Shown here one piece after another: positions 47,089 to 55,773 of a DNA stretch of 64,000 nt (positions within the stretch are counted from its first letter, which is position 1; each line of letters begins with the position of its first letter). This stretch comes from Bacteroidota bacterium. Its GTDB lineage: Bacteria > Bacteroidota > Bacteroidia > Chitinophagales > Chitinophagaceae. Made by a program: the position numbers and the translations under genes. The stretch covers positions 248,001 to 312,000 of the forward strand of contig JAEYWX010000001.1 in assembly GCA_023428755.1 (NCBI GenBank). Direction: 5' to 3'. Under the pieces are notes generated by a model that did no database searches, had not been told where the DNA came from, and saw nothing but the letters and a program-made list of their open reading frames with translations.

Positions 47089-48201
47089 TTATTTTTTTAA
47101 TGCCATTACTGCATGGTAAGCAGCTTTGGGTTGAAACTGGCGATCGAACAGCAACGGATAGTTGGTTCTGCCACGCACCGGCCAGCCATTCAACCAGCTT
47201 TGTCCGTCATCCACACCCCAGAACGTAACACGTGTAATTTTATCCTTGTGTTTTAAAAACAGTTTAAACAGGTTCGCATAATCGTCTGCCTGTTTTTGTA
47301 ACACACTATCAGGAATACCATTTGCATAAGGATTTAATGCAGGATTGGAAGCCTGGCGTTGGTTTACATCAGCACCTTGAAAATTACGTGGCAGCATTTC
47401 AATATCCAGTTCCGTAAACATTACTTTCAAACCAAGTGCATGATAAGCAAGAATGCTTTCTTCAATATCCTTAAATGGAACACGACCTAAATGCCAGTGA
47501 CCTTGTATACCCACACCATCAATACGCACACCGGCAGCCTGCACTTTTTTCACCAATGCAATACAGCCTTCACGTTTCTTCGGTTGCTCGTTATTGTAAT
47601 CGTTGTAATAGAGTTCGGTACCGGGAGATGCTTTTTCTGCCAGACGGAACGCCTCTGTTACAAATCCATCGCCCATTTTATCTAAGAAGATTGATTTACG
47701 CATGGTACCATCTTCATTCAATGCTTCATTCACCACATCCCATGAAAATATTTTACCACTGTAACGACTGGCAACGGTGTTGATGTGATTGGTGAAAAAC
47801 GTTTTGAACGAATCAACATCTTTGATCCTTCTTGCAAACGCAGGTAACTGGCTGTGCCAAATGAGTGTGTGGCCATTCACCTTCATGTTATTCTTTGCAC
47901 CGTATTCAACGATCTTATCAGCCAGTGTAAAATCATAACGATCCCATTCCGGATGAATGATCTCTGCCTTCATGATATTTTCCGGCGTTATGGCATTGAA
48001 CTGTTGCTTGATAAGCGCATTGGCTTTCGGATCTCTTTCTTCGATCTGTTGTGTGTTCAATGCAGTACCAATAAGGAAATCATTTTTGAATGCTTCTTTC
48101 AGCGAAGTGGATGCACTGATGATTTTGTTTGCACCTGCACAATACGCAAGACTTGCAATGATAGCTCCTGCTGCTGTAAATTTTAAAATATACTTTTTCA
48201 T
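47089..48201 (-). CDS. GH10 endo-1,4-beta-xylanase, exported
   Basis: 370 residues, single GH10 barrel. The N-terminal signal ends near C21 (SLAYC), a possible but non-canonical lipobox. Acid/base E159 (WDVVNEA) and nucleophile E264 (FTELDIEM) are both present, with HTLIWHSQ and GIQGHWHLGR as other family motifs. It cleaves the xylan backbone to short oligosaccharides, including those with MeGlcA at the non-reducing end, the preferred substrate of GH67, which is encoded in the same array. It follows GH115 by 33 bases and precedes the symporter by 26. Confidence 0.94.
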   Translation of the reverse strand: MKKYILKFTAAGAIIASLAYCAGANKIISASTSLKEAFKNDFLIGTALNTQQIEERDPKANALIKQQFNAITPENIMKAEIIHPEWDRYDFTLADKIVEYGAKNNMKVNGHTLIWHSQLPAFARRIKDVDSFKTFFTNHINTVASRYSGKIFSWDVVNEALNEDGTMRKSIFLDKMGDGFVTEAFRLAEKASPGTELYYNDYNNEQPKKREGCIALVKKVQAAGVRIDGVGIQGHWHLGRVPFKDIEESILAYHALGLKVMFTELDIEMLPRNFQGADVNQRQASNPALNPYANGIPDSVLQKQADDYANLFKLFLKHKDKITRVTFWGVDDGQSWLNGWPVRGRTNYPLLFDRQFQPKAAYHAVMALKK

Positions 48202-48234
48202 ACCAGTTGATTTAGAAAGTAACGTAATGAATAT

Positions 48235-50793
48235 TTAGTTGTTGATTTTTGTTTCCGGTGGACCGAGATAAGATTTTTCCATACCACCAAAGTCGGCTAC
48301 AATTTTTTGCAGCACCACACCACTGTTCACCATCCAGTATTTGATCACGTGTTTGCCTGGTTGATTGATCTTGTGTCTGCTTGTTTTGATAATGATATTT
48401 TCGCCCACCCATTTATTCCAGATCCCGCTGATGCTGTTCTTGTCTTCTTTATTGAGACTGATGATCTGTGGCGCTTCATCATCAACAGAAATAGCATACT
48501 GCAACCCATTCTCTGTACTATGAAAATTTAATGAGGGAGAAAAGTAAGCATGAATGGTGAAACTGTCTTTGCTGTACGTGTAAATCTCGTATTCAAGGAA
48601 AGGAGTTGAAGCTGATGGTTGCTGTTCCGCTGCTGTTACCGGAACAGTTGTAACAGCATCTCCGGTTCTGCCAAGATCAGGCAATACTTTCCATGAAATG
48701 TTTTTGCTGTTATTGGCTTTGGTAAAATGTGCTGCTTCTATTGATACAACTTCAAACCGTTCAAAAAAACTATTGGGTTTAGTTGTTGCAGGAACTTCAG
48801 CCTGTGGCACTTTACCGATGGTAATGATCTCATCGTTGTACGTTGTACCTTCCGGCAAGTATTGCACGGCAGGCATTTTATTGAACGGAGGTTGTTGCCA
48901 ATAGGTGTAACCAATATGCGTCTGGCTCATCATATGATTCCATTTTCCATTATTGAGCCGATGGTATTCAATAGTGATGAGTGAATCTTTTTTGTACAAT
49001 TCTTTTACACGGTCGGCATTTTCATTGGTGCGTTCGTACTTTTTTGAAAACCCTTCTTTGTTCAACGCTACATTGTAATATAGTTCGTTGAGGTTGGCAC
49101 AAGCTTTAATAGGATGCAACACTAACTGAAAGAACGCATCTCTTTTTTCAGCAGACAGTTCATTATTGATTGCTTCTGCTTTTTCCAACAACTCATTGTA
49201 TTCATTTACAACAGTTGACCATTCACCATAAACGAAGCTGTACGTTTTATCATCGAGCATCTCCGGTTTTCTACGGCTGTTGTATTTTGCATATTTCGCA
49301 AGTAAGTCGCCAATAGCAACTGCATGTTTTGTTCCGAATTGTTGGGCAGCCCACTTTTCTGTATAAGGCTGAATATCGTTTGCATCAATTTTATCGGGAT
49401 TCCATGCGTAATCCAAAAAGAAAGAGATTGGCAACTCCATCGGTTTGATATCACCCACATTCACGATCCAGATATCTTTTACATTGTGTTCGTATGCTAA
49501 ATGCATCTGCTCCCAAATGCGTGGCAGCGGATTTGTATTGAGCCATTTGTAATTGCGTGGACCACCCACATAATCGAAGTGATAGTATATACCATAACCA
49601 CCTTTGCGTGGTTTTTCATTTGGCTTTGGAAGCTTGCGGATATTACCCCAATTGTCATCACACAATAACAGCGTTACATCATCCGGCACACGCATGCCTT
49701 TGTCATAGTAATCCTGTACTTCTTTGTATAGTGCCCAAAGTTGCGGTGTTTGTTCAGCAGGTTTGCCGGTAACATCAGCAATGATCTTTCTTTGATCTTT
49801 TACAATTCGTTCCAATAAAGCTGTTGCCGTTTCACGACTCATCGGCTCATCGCCATCACCCCGCATTCCAACGCTTACAATTTTTTCGTTCCATGCACGC
49901 TGCATGCCACCCCGCCAGAATTCCTGCAGTCCGGCTTCGGTGCTGTCGTAATTCCATTTTTGTTTTTTGCCATAGCGGGCCCATTCTGCATGTGCTCGCA
50001 TGAGTGGTTCGTGATGCGATGTGCCAATCACAATCGCATATTCATCCGCCACTTTTATATTGAGCGAATCATCATCGTAAAACGCATTGCCCCACATGGC
50101 AGGCCAGATGTAATTGGATTTTAAACGAAGCATCAGTTCAAACACCTTTGCATAAAACTTTGAATTGAAGCCGCCGAATTTTTCACGGCTCCAGTTGCTG
50201 AGTGCAGGTGCTTCATCGTTAATAAAAATGCCACGGTATTTTACTTTCGGCGCATCAGTAATGTTTGCATTCCTGTTAATATAAATTTCTTTTTTGGTTT
50301 CAACTGCTACATCGGCCCACCAATACCAGGGCGATACACCGATTTGTTTGCTCACTTCAAATACCCCAAAGGAAGTTCCTCTGCGATCGCTGCCAACAAT
50401 AACAAGTGCCTGATCAATTCCTTTGAACGGATTTTTAATTGTAAGAATTTTATACGCTTCCCATTTGCCTTTAATGTCAGCAATGTTCAATTTCTTTTGT
50501 TGAATCAATTGTTTGATGAACGACGATTGGTCAGCAGAGCCGATGATGATAGCAGTTTTAGAATTTGCATTGAGTTGATTGGAAACAGGAAGTTGTTTTA
50601 ATGTAACCGATTGCATATCGGATGAAAAAAAATGCGCTGCCTTTTTTACAACTGCATGATCATTTTCATCCACCAGTATGGAAGCATTGGAAAGAGCATA
50701 CGACGAAGAACCTGCTTTTTCAGAAAGCAGTTGTGCGTTACTCATGCAGCAGGAAACAGCTGCCATTCCAACAAGCAATATCGTTTTTTTCAT
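48235..50793 (-). CDS. GH115 xylan alpha-1,2-glucuronidase, secreted
   Basis: 852 residues, Sec signal ending SNAQ. The layout follows GH115: an N-terminal alpha/beta domain (about 30-170), a TIM barrel with KYRGIFINDEAPAL, SNYIWPAMWGNAF, GMRGDGDEPM and LLCDDNWGN, a helical bundle, and a C-terminal beta-sandwich (about 680-850). GH115 removes (4-O-methyl-)glucuronic acid from internal positions of polymeric xylan, complementing GH67. It is 61 bases after the SDR gene and 33 before GH10. Confidence 0.93.
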   Translation of the reverse strand: MKKTILLVGMAAVSCCMSNAQLLSEKAGSSSYALSNASILVDENDHAVVKKAAHFFSSDMQSVTLKQLPVSNQLNANSKTAIIIGSADQSSFIKQLIQQKKLNIADIKGKWEAYKILTIKNPFKGIDQALVIVGSDRRGTSFGVFEVSKQIGVSPWYWWADVAVETKKEIYINRNANITDAPKVKYRGIFINDEAPALSNWSREKFGGFNSKFYAKVFELMLRLKSNYIWPAMWGNAFYDDDSLNIKVADEYAIVIGTSHHEPLMRAHAEWARYGKKQKWNYDSTEAGLQEFWRGGMQRAWNEKIVSVGMRGDGDEPMSRETATALLERIVKDQRKIIADVTGKPAEQTPQLWALYKEVQDYYDKGMRVPDDVTLLLCDDNWGNIRKLPKPNEKPRKGGYGIYYHFDYVGGPRNYKWLNTNPLPRIWEQMHLAYEHNVKDIWIVNVGDIKPMELPISFFLDYAWNPDKIDANDIQPYTEKWAAQQFGTKHAVAIGDLLAKYAKYNSRRKPEMLDDKTYSFVYGEWSTVVNEYNELLEKAEAINNELSAEKRDAFFQLVLHPIKACANLNELYYNVALNKEGFSKKYERTNENADRVKELYKKDSLITIEYHRLNNGKWNHMMSQTHIGYTYWQQPPFNKMPAVQYLPEGTTYNDEIITIGKVPQAEVPATTKPNSFFERFEVVSIEAAHFTKANNSKNISWKVLPDLGRTGDAVTTVPVTAAEQQPSASTPFLEYEIYTYSKDSFTIHAYFSPSLNFHSTENGLQYAISVDDEAPQIISLNKEDKNSISGIWNKWVGENIIIKTSRHKINQPGKHVIKYWMVNSGVVLQKIVADFGGMEKSYLGPPETKINN

Positions 50794-50854
50794 ACTACAA
50801 GAAGTGAACCGGCTCAGCTTGCAGAACCTGTTTATTTATAATCGTTCGATAAAA

Positions 50855-51625
50855 TCAAAAACCAATACTGTTACCACCATCAACCGGCAATACAACACCG
50901 GTTACATATTTCGCTCCATCGCTTGCTAAGTACAATGCTGCTGCACCAATATCTTCAGGTTGTCCCATGTGGCCCATTGGTGTGCGGTTAAATACTTTTG
51001 CTTTGCGTTCAGGATCACTGTTCAATGCTTTTTCCGTCATGGCACTATAAATAAATCCGGGTGCAATGGCGTTTACACGAATGCCGTTCGGACTAAGTTC
51101 TACAGCCATCGCTCTTGTCATTCCATCAATCGCTGTTTTACTGGCACTGTAGGCAATTACTTTTGGCAAACCATATTGTGCGGCCATTGAACTGATATTG
51201 ATGATGCATCCGCTTTTCCGTTTCAACATATCTTTCACCACTTCACGACTGATGCTGAATACAGCTGTTACATTAGTAGTGAGAATTCGTTGAAACTCTT
51301 CATCGGTTACCTCTTCAAATACTTTCTTCTGATTAATGCCAGCGTTGTTCACCAGGATATCAATTTGTCCAAACTCTGCAAGAATAGTTTCAATCAATGC
51401 AGGAATGGTTGACAGATCACTCAGATCACAAACTTTATAGAAACCATTTTCACCCAACTCTGCTTTGGCTGCTTTCAGTTTTTCCTCATCTCTGCCAACA
51501 ATGATGGTTTTGACGTTATTTGCTGTAAAAGCTTTTGCAATGGCCAAACCTAATCCTGAACCGCCACCGGTTACAATAGCAATTTTTTGATGACTGTCAA
51601 CTGAAGCTGCGTTTTGCGTACTCAT
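50855..51625 (-). CDS. Short-chain dehydrogenase/reductase, cytosolic
   Basis: 256 residues, classical SDR: NAD(P) motif TGGGSGLG (19-26), NNAG (93-96), catalytic Ser near 145, and Y159-x3-K163 (YSASK). Residue R45 after the second strand (VGRDEEKL) would favour NADP. It resembles gluconate-5-dehydrogenase and 2-deoxygluconate-3-dehydrogenase enzymes of uronate and aldonate metabolism. The gene sits between the two alpha-glucuronidases, so reduction or oxidation of a glucuronate-derived product is a sensible guess. No signal peptide. The substrate is not provable from sequence. Confidence 0.87.
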   Translation of the reverse strand: MSTQNAASVDSHQKIAIVTGGGSGLGLAIAKAFTANNVKTIIVGRDEEKLKAAKAELGENGFYKVCDLSDLSTIPALIETILAEFGQIDILVNNAGINQKKVFEEVTDEEFQRILTTNVTAVFSISREVVKDMLKRKSGCIINISSMAAQYGLPKVIAYSASKTAIDGMTRAMAVELSPNGIRVNAIAPGFIYSAMTEKALNSDPERKAKVFNRTPMGHMGQPEDIGAAALYLASDGAKYVTGVVLPVDGGNSIGF

Positions 51626-51686
51626 TTCTATTCGTTCATTTTTTAAAAAATCAATTCAACTGATTCGCTGTGATTCCAAAGCCTGT

Positions 51687-53825
51687 TTAATTACCCGGTG
51701 CATAACGGAAGCGCAGGTTTTTATAATAATCCAATGTTTTATCGGGCTGCTCGTAATTCGAAGGAATGGGTTGTTTCGAGAATGTTTGGAAGTAGAGCAA
51801 ACACGCATTACGCCACCACTTTGCTTCTTCCAATTGTACATCCAGCAACATGCTTACTGCTTTAAACCGTTCTTCATCCAATTTTGATTTCTGTTTGTCC
51901 CACTCCTGCTGCATCCATTTCACACTGTCAACACCTGTATAATATTTATGTACCAGTTCGTTCCACAAGCTGCGGCCGCTTTTCATTTTGTGTGTCCATG
52001 CAGCATGATGAAACCAGAGCAAATATTTTTCATCGCAGGTTGCCACATCTTCCCATTGCTTTCTTACTTCAGGAAAATATTGTTCAATGGCTTTGCTGCC
52101 ATTCATGGTACGGTTGAAGCCAACGCCAATACTGTCTGCTTTGTGATAATACACCGGATTCCATTCGGGCCGGTTGAGATTACTTACCCATGGCGCAGGA
52201 CCATAATGATGACCGGTACCCATGATATGATGCAAACCAACCGGGTTCATATAATTCACCATGATCTCCCTGCTTTGCATCATCACTTGTTTGGTTGATT
52301 GTACAAATGCTGCGTCGTTACTGAATGTCATCCGCAACCATTCATCAGCTATTTGTTCGCTGGAGAGCTGATGATCCCATGCTAACCTGCCTAGTGCATA
52401 CCAGTTTGCCTGTGCCATTGGATGACCACACCAGTTGATGTCGTTACCAATGTTGGCAACACCCGTCATGCCATTCAATGTATGTTGATCTAAACTTCCG
52501 TCGATCACTTTTGCAACCGTACTTCCTTTTCCTTTTGCATACGTATCTGCATCCAGCACTTCTTTAAACAACGGTGCAAGAAAAACCCAGTTCGTTGCCT
52601 GTCCCAAATATTCCTGAGTTACCTGGAACTCCATCATCAACGGTGTTTTGGGCATTGCACCAAACAACGGATGAAACGGTTCACGTGGCATAAAGTCAAT
52701 GGCACCATTCTTTACCTGCACCATTACATTGCTGTTGAATTTTCCATCAAGTGGAACAAAATCATCGTATGCCTGCATGTGTCTGTCAACCGGATTTTCT
52801 GCTGCATACACAAATGCACGCCAGATCACAATGCCTTTGTGCGGCGCTACTGCATTGGCCAGCATATTTGCTCCATCGGCATGTGTGCGTTTGTAATCCT
52901 GTGGCCCCGGTTGTCCTTCACTGTTAGCTTTTACCAAAAAGCCACCAAAATCAGGAATGAACGAATAAATTTCAGATGATTTGTTCTTCCACCAGGTTTG
53001 CACTTCCTCGTTTAACGGATCAGCGGTTTTTAAACGACCGATCTCAATGGGTGCACTAAAACGAGCGGTAAGAAAAACTTTAATGCCGTAGGGACGAAAT
53101 ACATCAGCCAGCATTTTTACTTTTTCCAGATAGGGTTCCGTAAGAATAAGTGCATTGGCGTTTACATTGGTCAATGCAACTGCATTGATGCCGAGTGATG
53201 CATTGGCTCTTGCATAATCAATATAACGTTGATCGATATAACCGGGTAAACGGTGCCAATCCCAGATTGAAAACCCTGCATACCCACGCTCAACTGTACG
53301 ATCAAGATTATCCCAATGATTGAGCATGCGCAGCTTCATCTTCGGTGCCGAAACAATATTAAGATTAATGACCTGCTGATTGGTTTGCATTAAACGCAGG
53401 TAATGAAACACACCGTACATCACTGCAACATCCGTATTGCCGGTAATAAATGTTTTGCCAGCTTTTGAACGGATGATAAATCCTTCTTCACCAATGCGTT
53501 TGCGTTCATCGTTTGTGATCAATGCAGCCAGAACCGGTGATGATGTAACAGTACCTGCTATGAATGTGCTGGATGTGTTGATGGCACTGCCAATGCTGTA
53601 GTTGCGGCCGGTTAATCCTTTAAGTGCTGTTGCCAGCTCTTTGCGTGTAATAACTGCAGTAGCAGATGCACCTGTAACAACAGGCGCTGCAATTTGTTTT
53701 TTATACTGCAGCAGCAGCGTTGTGTTTTTGATGGGCACATAACGCAACCAAAGGTCATACCCATTCTCTGCCTGTACAAATAAACTACAGATCAATAACA
53801 GCAGCAATACATTTACTTTCTTCAT
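51687..53825 (-). CDS. GH67 alpha-glucuronidase, secreted
   Basis: 712 residues, Sec signal ending FVQAE. An N-terminal beta domain (about 20-150) precedes the TIM barrel with acid E303 (KANSEGQPGP) and the base pair D377 (AIDFMPREP) and E405 (TQEYLG), whose 28-residue spacing matches characterised GH67 enzymes as I recall them; a helical C-terminal domain follows. GH67 removes MeGlcA from the non-reducing end of short xylo-oligosaccharides made by GH10. The gene starts 19 bases after the LacI regulator, so both are probably in one transcript. Confidence 0.93.
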   Translation of the reverse strand: MKKVNVLLLLLICSLFVQAENGYDLWLRYVPIKNTTLLLQYKKQIAAPVVTGASATAVITRKELATALKGLTGRNYSIGSAINTSSTFIAGTVTSSPVLAALITNDERKRIGEEGFIIRSKAGKTFITGNTDVAVMYGVFHYLRLMQTNQQVINLNIVSAPKMKLRMLNHWDNLDRTVERGYAGFSIWDWHRLPGYIDQRYIDYARANASLGINAVALTNVNANALILTEPYLEKVKMLADVFRPYGIKVFLTARFSAPIEIGRLKTADPLNEEVQTWWKNKSSEIYSFIPDFGGFLVKANSEGQPGPQDYKRTHADGANMLANAVAPHKGIVIWRAFVYAAENPVDRHMQAYDDFVPLDGKFNSNVMVQVKNGAIDFMPREPFHPLFGAMPKTPLMMEFQVTQEYLGQATNWVFLAPLFKEVLDADTYAKGKGSTVAKVIDGSLDQHTLNGMTGVANIGNDINWCGHPMAQANWYALGRLAWDHQLSSEQIADEWLRMTFSNDAAFVQSTKQVMMQSREIMVNYMNPVGLHHIMGTGHHYGPAPWVSNLNRPEWNPVYYHKADSIGVGFNRTMNGSKAIEQYFPEVRKQWEDVATCDEKYLLWFHHAAWTHKMKSGRSLWNELVHKYYTGVDSVKWMQQEWDKQKSKLDEERFKAVSMLLDVQLEEAKWWRNACLLYFQTFSKQPIPSNYEQPDKTLDYYKNLRFRYAPGN

Positions 53826-53844
53826 GTAAGTGATCGTTACAGCA

Positions 53845-54873
53845 TCATCCTTTTCGTAAAGATGATTGTCGGATAATTAATTCTGATTTTACAATAATGG
53901 TGTTTGTCTGGGTGATTGTAATATCACCCTTCAGGTGTGCAATTAAATTGCGGGCTGCAATTTCACCAATATCAATACCGGGGTAATTGATGGTGGTAAG
54001 CTGTGGCTCAACTATTTTACTAATAGCATCGTTATTAAACCCTACAATGGCAATATCCTCCGGAATGCGGATGCCATGTTCCTTTAGTGTTTGCATACAT
54101 ACCGCTGCCGAAAAATCGTTGGTAATAAATGCAGCATCGGGCATGGGCGACATTTCCATGATCTGTAAGGCCGCTTCCCGTCCGCACTTTTCACTCAGGT
54201 CTTTTATCAGTACCAGGTTTTCATCAAATGCAATATTATGATCGTACAGTGCATCTTTATACCCTTTGAAACGCTGGGCATATACATTTCGGTTAAGGTT
54301 GGCCGTTACAATCACAATTTTTCTGCAACCCTGTTCAATTAAATGATTGGTTGCCTGGTAACCACTCTTGTAGTTATCGATCACCACTTTAGCATTGTCT
54401 GAATTTTCTTCTACCCTGTCGAAAAAAATAACAGGGATATTTTTATCGAAGAACGGCTGGAAATGATCAAGCCCCTTGGTATCAAATGAGAGTGATGCAA
54501 TAATACCATCCACCCGCTTGTGAAACAGGTTCAATACGTTGGCAGCTTCTTTTTTAAAACTTTCAGACGAGTGGGCAATAATAAGATCATACCCCGCTTC
54601 TGTACTGATCTTTTCAATACCTGCCAGTACAGAGGTAATGAAGTTACTGTTAAGTTCGTGTACAATAATTCCAATGGTGTTTGTCTTTTGCTTGCGCAGG
54701 TTACTGGCAAACGTATTATGACGGTATCCCATTTCCTTTGCCGCATCCTGAATTTTCTTTTTTGTATTCTTACTGATCGCAGGATGATCTTTTAAGGCAC
54801 GGCTGATAGTTGCTGTGGAAAGATCCAGCAACTGTGCTATATCATATATGGTAACTTCCTTTTTCTCTTTCAT
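53845..54873 (-). CDS. LacI-family transcriptional regulator
   Basis: 342 residues. The N-terminal helix-turn-helix and hinge helix (residues 8-60: TIYDIAQLLDLSTATISRAL) are followed by a periplasmic-binding-protein-like effector domain (about 62-330). It is the first gene of the 33-gene minus-strand array, directly followed by GH67. In the divergent region are two sites of the LacI type (TGCAA-N4-TTGCA class) at 55248-55261 and 55459-55472, the natural targets. The effector is probably a xylan-derived sugar or aldouronate (inference). Xylan loci of Bacteroidota more often use hybrid two-component or SusR-type regulators, and none is present here. Confidence 0.93.
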   Translation of the reverse strand: MKEKKEVTIYDIAQLLDLSTATISRALKDHPAISKNTKKKIQDAAKEMGYRHNTFASNLRKQKTNTIGIIVHELNSNFITSVLAGIEKISTEAGYDLIIAHSSESFKKEAANVLNLFHKRVDGIIASLSFDTKGLDHFQPFFDKNIPVIFFDRVEENSDNAKVVIDNYKSGYQATNHLIEQGCRKIVIVTANLNRNVYAQRFKGYKDALYDHNIAFDENLVLIKDLSEKCGREAALQIMEMSPMPDAAFITNDFSAAVCMQTLKEHGIRIPEDIAIVGFNNDAISKIVEPQLTTINYPGIDIGEIAARNLIAHLKGDITITQTNTIIVKSELIIRQSSLRKG

Positions 54874-55247
54874 AATATTTCCGCTGTTTTAAATAACACT
54901 TGGGCTGCAATACCTGCAATATGTCGACAACAGGTTTGAAGTCCGGCTTTCATCCTACGTTGTAAAACGCCTGCCGCTAATTTGCAGGCTGCAAACCACT
55001 CCTTTTGTATCTGATATAAATACATTGTTTACAGAGAATAAAAAATTCCCGGGCAAGCGATGTTTAAGGTATTGAAAAATGCTCAGGCCTTGTTTTAACA
55101 AATGGCATACAACATTGTCTTTCTTTTGGACAAGTGTTACACAATTCAGCCCGAAGCAAATGTTGGGAATAATGGCTTGGTTCAACATGCGATAAATGAC
55201 AAACTTCGTTTAAAAGTCCTAAGTTAGAAGTTTTTTTAAAAAATCAA

Positions 55248-55261
55248 TGTAATCGGTTGCA
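55248..55261. promoter_or_regulatory. LacI-type operator O1
   Basis: TGTAATCGGTTGCA: a 14-base near-palindrome with central CG and one mismatch to the perfect TGCAA-N4-TTGCA form, fitting LacI-family sites. It overlaps the TTG of the candidate susC -33 element, so a bound regulator would block RNA polymerase. Confidence 0.7.
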
Positions 55262-55286
55262 TTTTTAAAAAATATTCCTACATTAG
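55257..55286 (+). promoter_or_regulatory. Candidate Bacteroidota-type promoter for susC
   Basis: TTG at 55257-55259, a 19-base spacer, then TACATTAG at 55279-55286, one mismatch from the -7 consensus TAnnTTTG. Transcription from here would give an untranslated leader of about 480 bases before susC. Assigned by eye. Confidence 0.45.
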
Positions 55287-55458
55287 CTTTCTGATTATTA
55301 AGTAAACAGAATAAGATCGCTCTTATTCTAAAGCTGGGATTGTGATTTATCAAGGATAGACTTTTTTCATTTCATTCTGCAAAACACCGATTGAAGATCG
55401 AAAAAGAGTATTCCGGAACGGCATTAACTGGATTTAATGCTATTTTTTGATAAGTTTA

Positions 55459-55472
55459 TGCAACCGATTGCA
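55459..55472. promoter_or_regulatory. LacI-type operator O2
   Basis: TGCAACCGATTGCA: perfect 5-bp arms (TGCAA/TTGCA) around CCGA. Its centre is 211 bp from that of the first operator, close to 20 helical turns, so both sites would face the same side of the DNA and could support looping. Confidence 0.75.
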
Positions 55473-55773
55473 ACTTAAAACCGCTACATGTTCGGCTCAC
55501 CAACCGCAGTGTAGTATAACGATAATTGCTGTTATGGGAAGATTGATTGACTTGCCTGTTACTGTTTCGAAAATCTACTTCGAGAGCAAATTAAAGTCTG
55601 TGCATACAGGCCTTGATAATTTGCTGGTTGCAAAGCCTGCCAGTCACTATCACCCGCATCAGCGATTTGTTTATTTCACACATCATCCGCCTCCCGATCC
55701 CTGAAGGATCGAAACAACTTTTCTCTCCACACTGATCATAAATTAACTGTTAAACTCAAAACTTGAATTGACT

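Larger units (their letters stand above)
54874..55773. promoter_or_regulatory. 900-base divergent regulatory region between lacI-type gene and susC
   Basis: No convincing gene lies in this stretch. It holds two LacI-type operators, a candidate Bacteroidota promoter for susC, a 15-base imperfectly centred palindrome (TTTGCAG, G, CTGCAAA at 54981-54995) and a small hairpin at 55695-55711 (CGATCC, 5-base loop, GGATCG). Short open frames in it have unlikely composition. A clear promoter for the minus-strand array was not identified. Confidence 0.7.

Noticed and set aside
54906..54921. Direct repeat TGCAATA x2 near the regulator start
   Set aside because: Seven-base units nine bases apart are short enough to occur by chance and do not form the palindrome expected for LacI regulators.
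55447..55704. 85-codon frame in the susC leader
   Set aside because: It overlaps the second operator, is rich in His, Pro and Cys, and resembles no known leader peptide.
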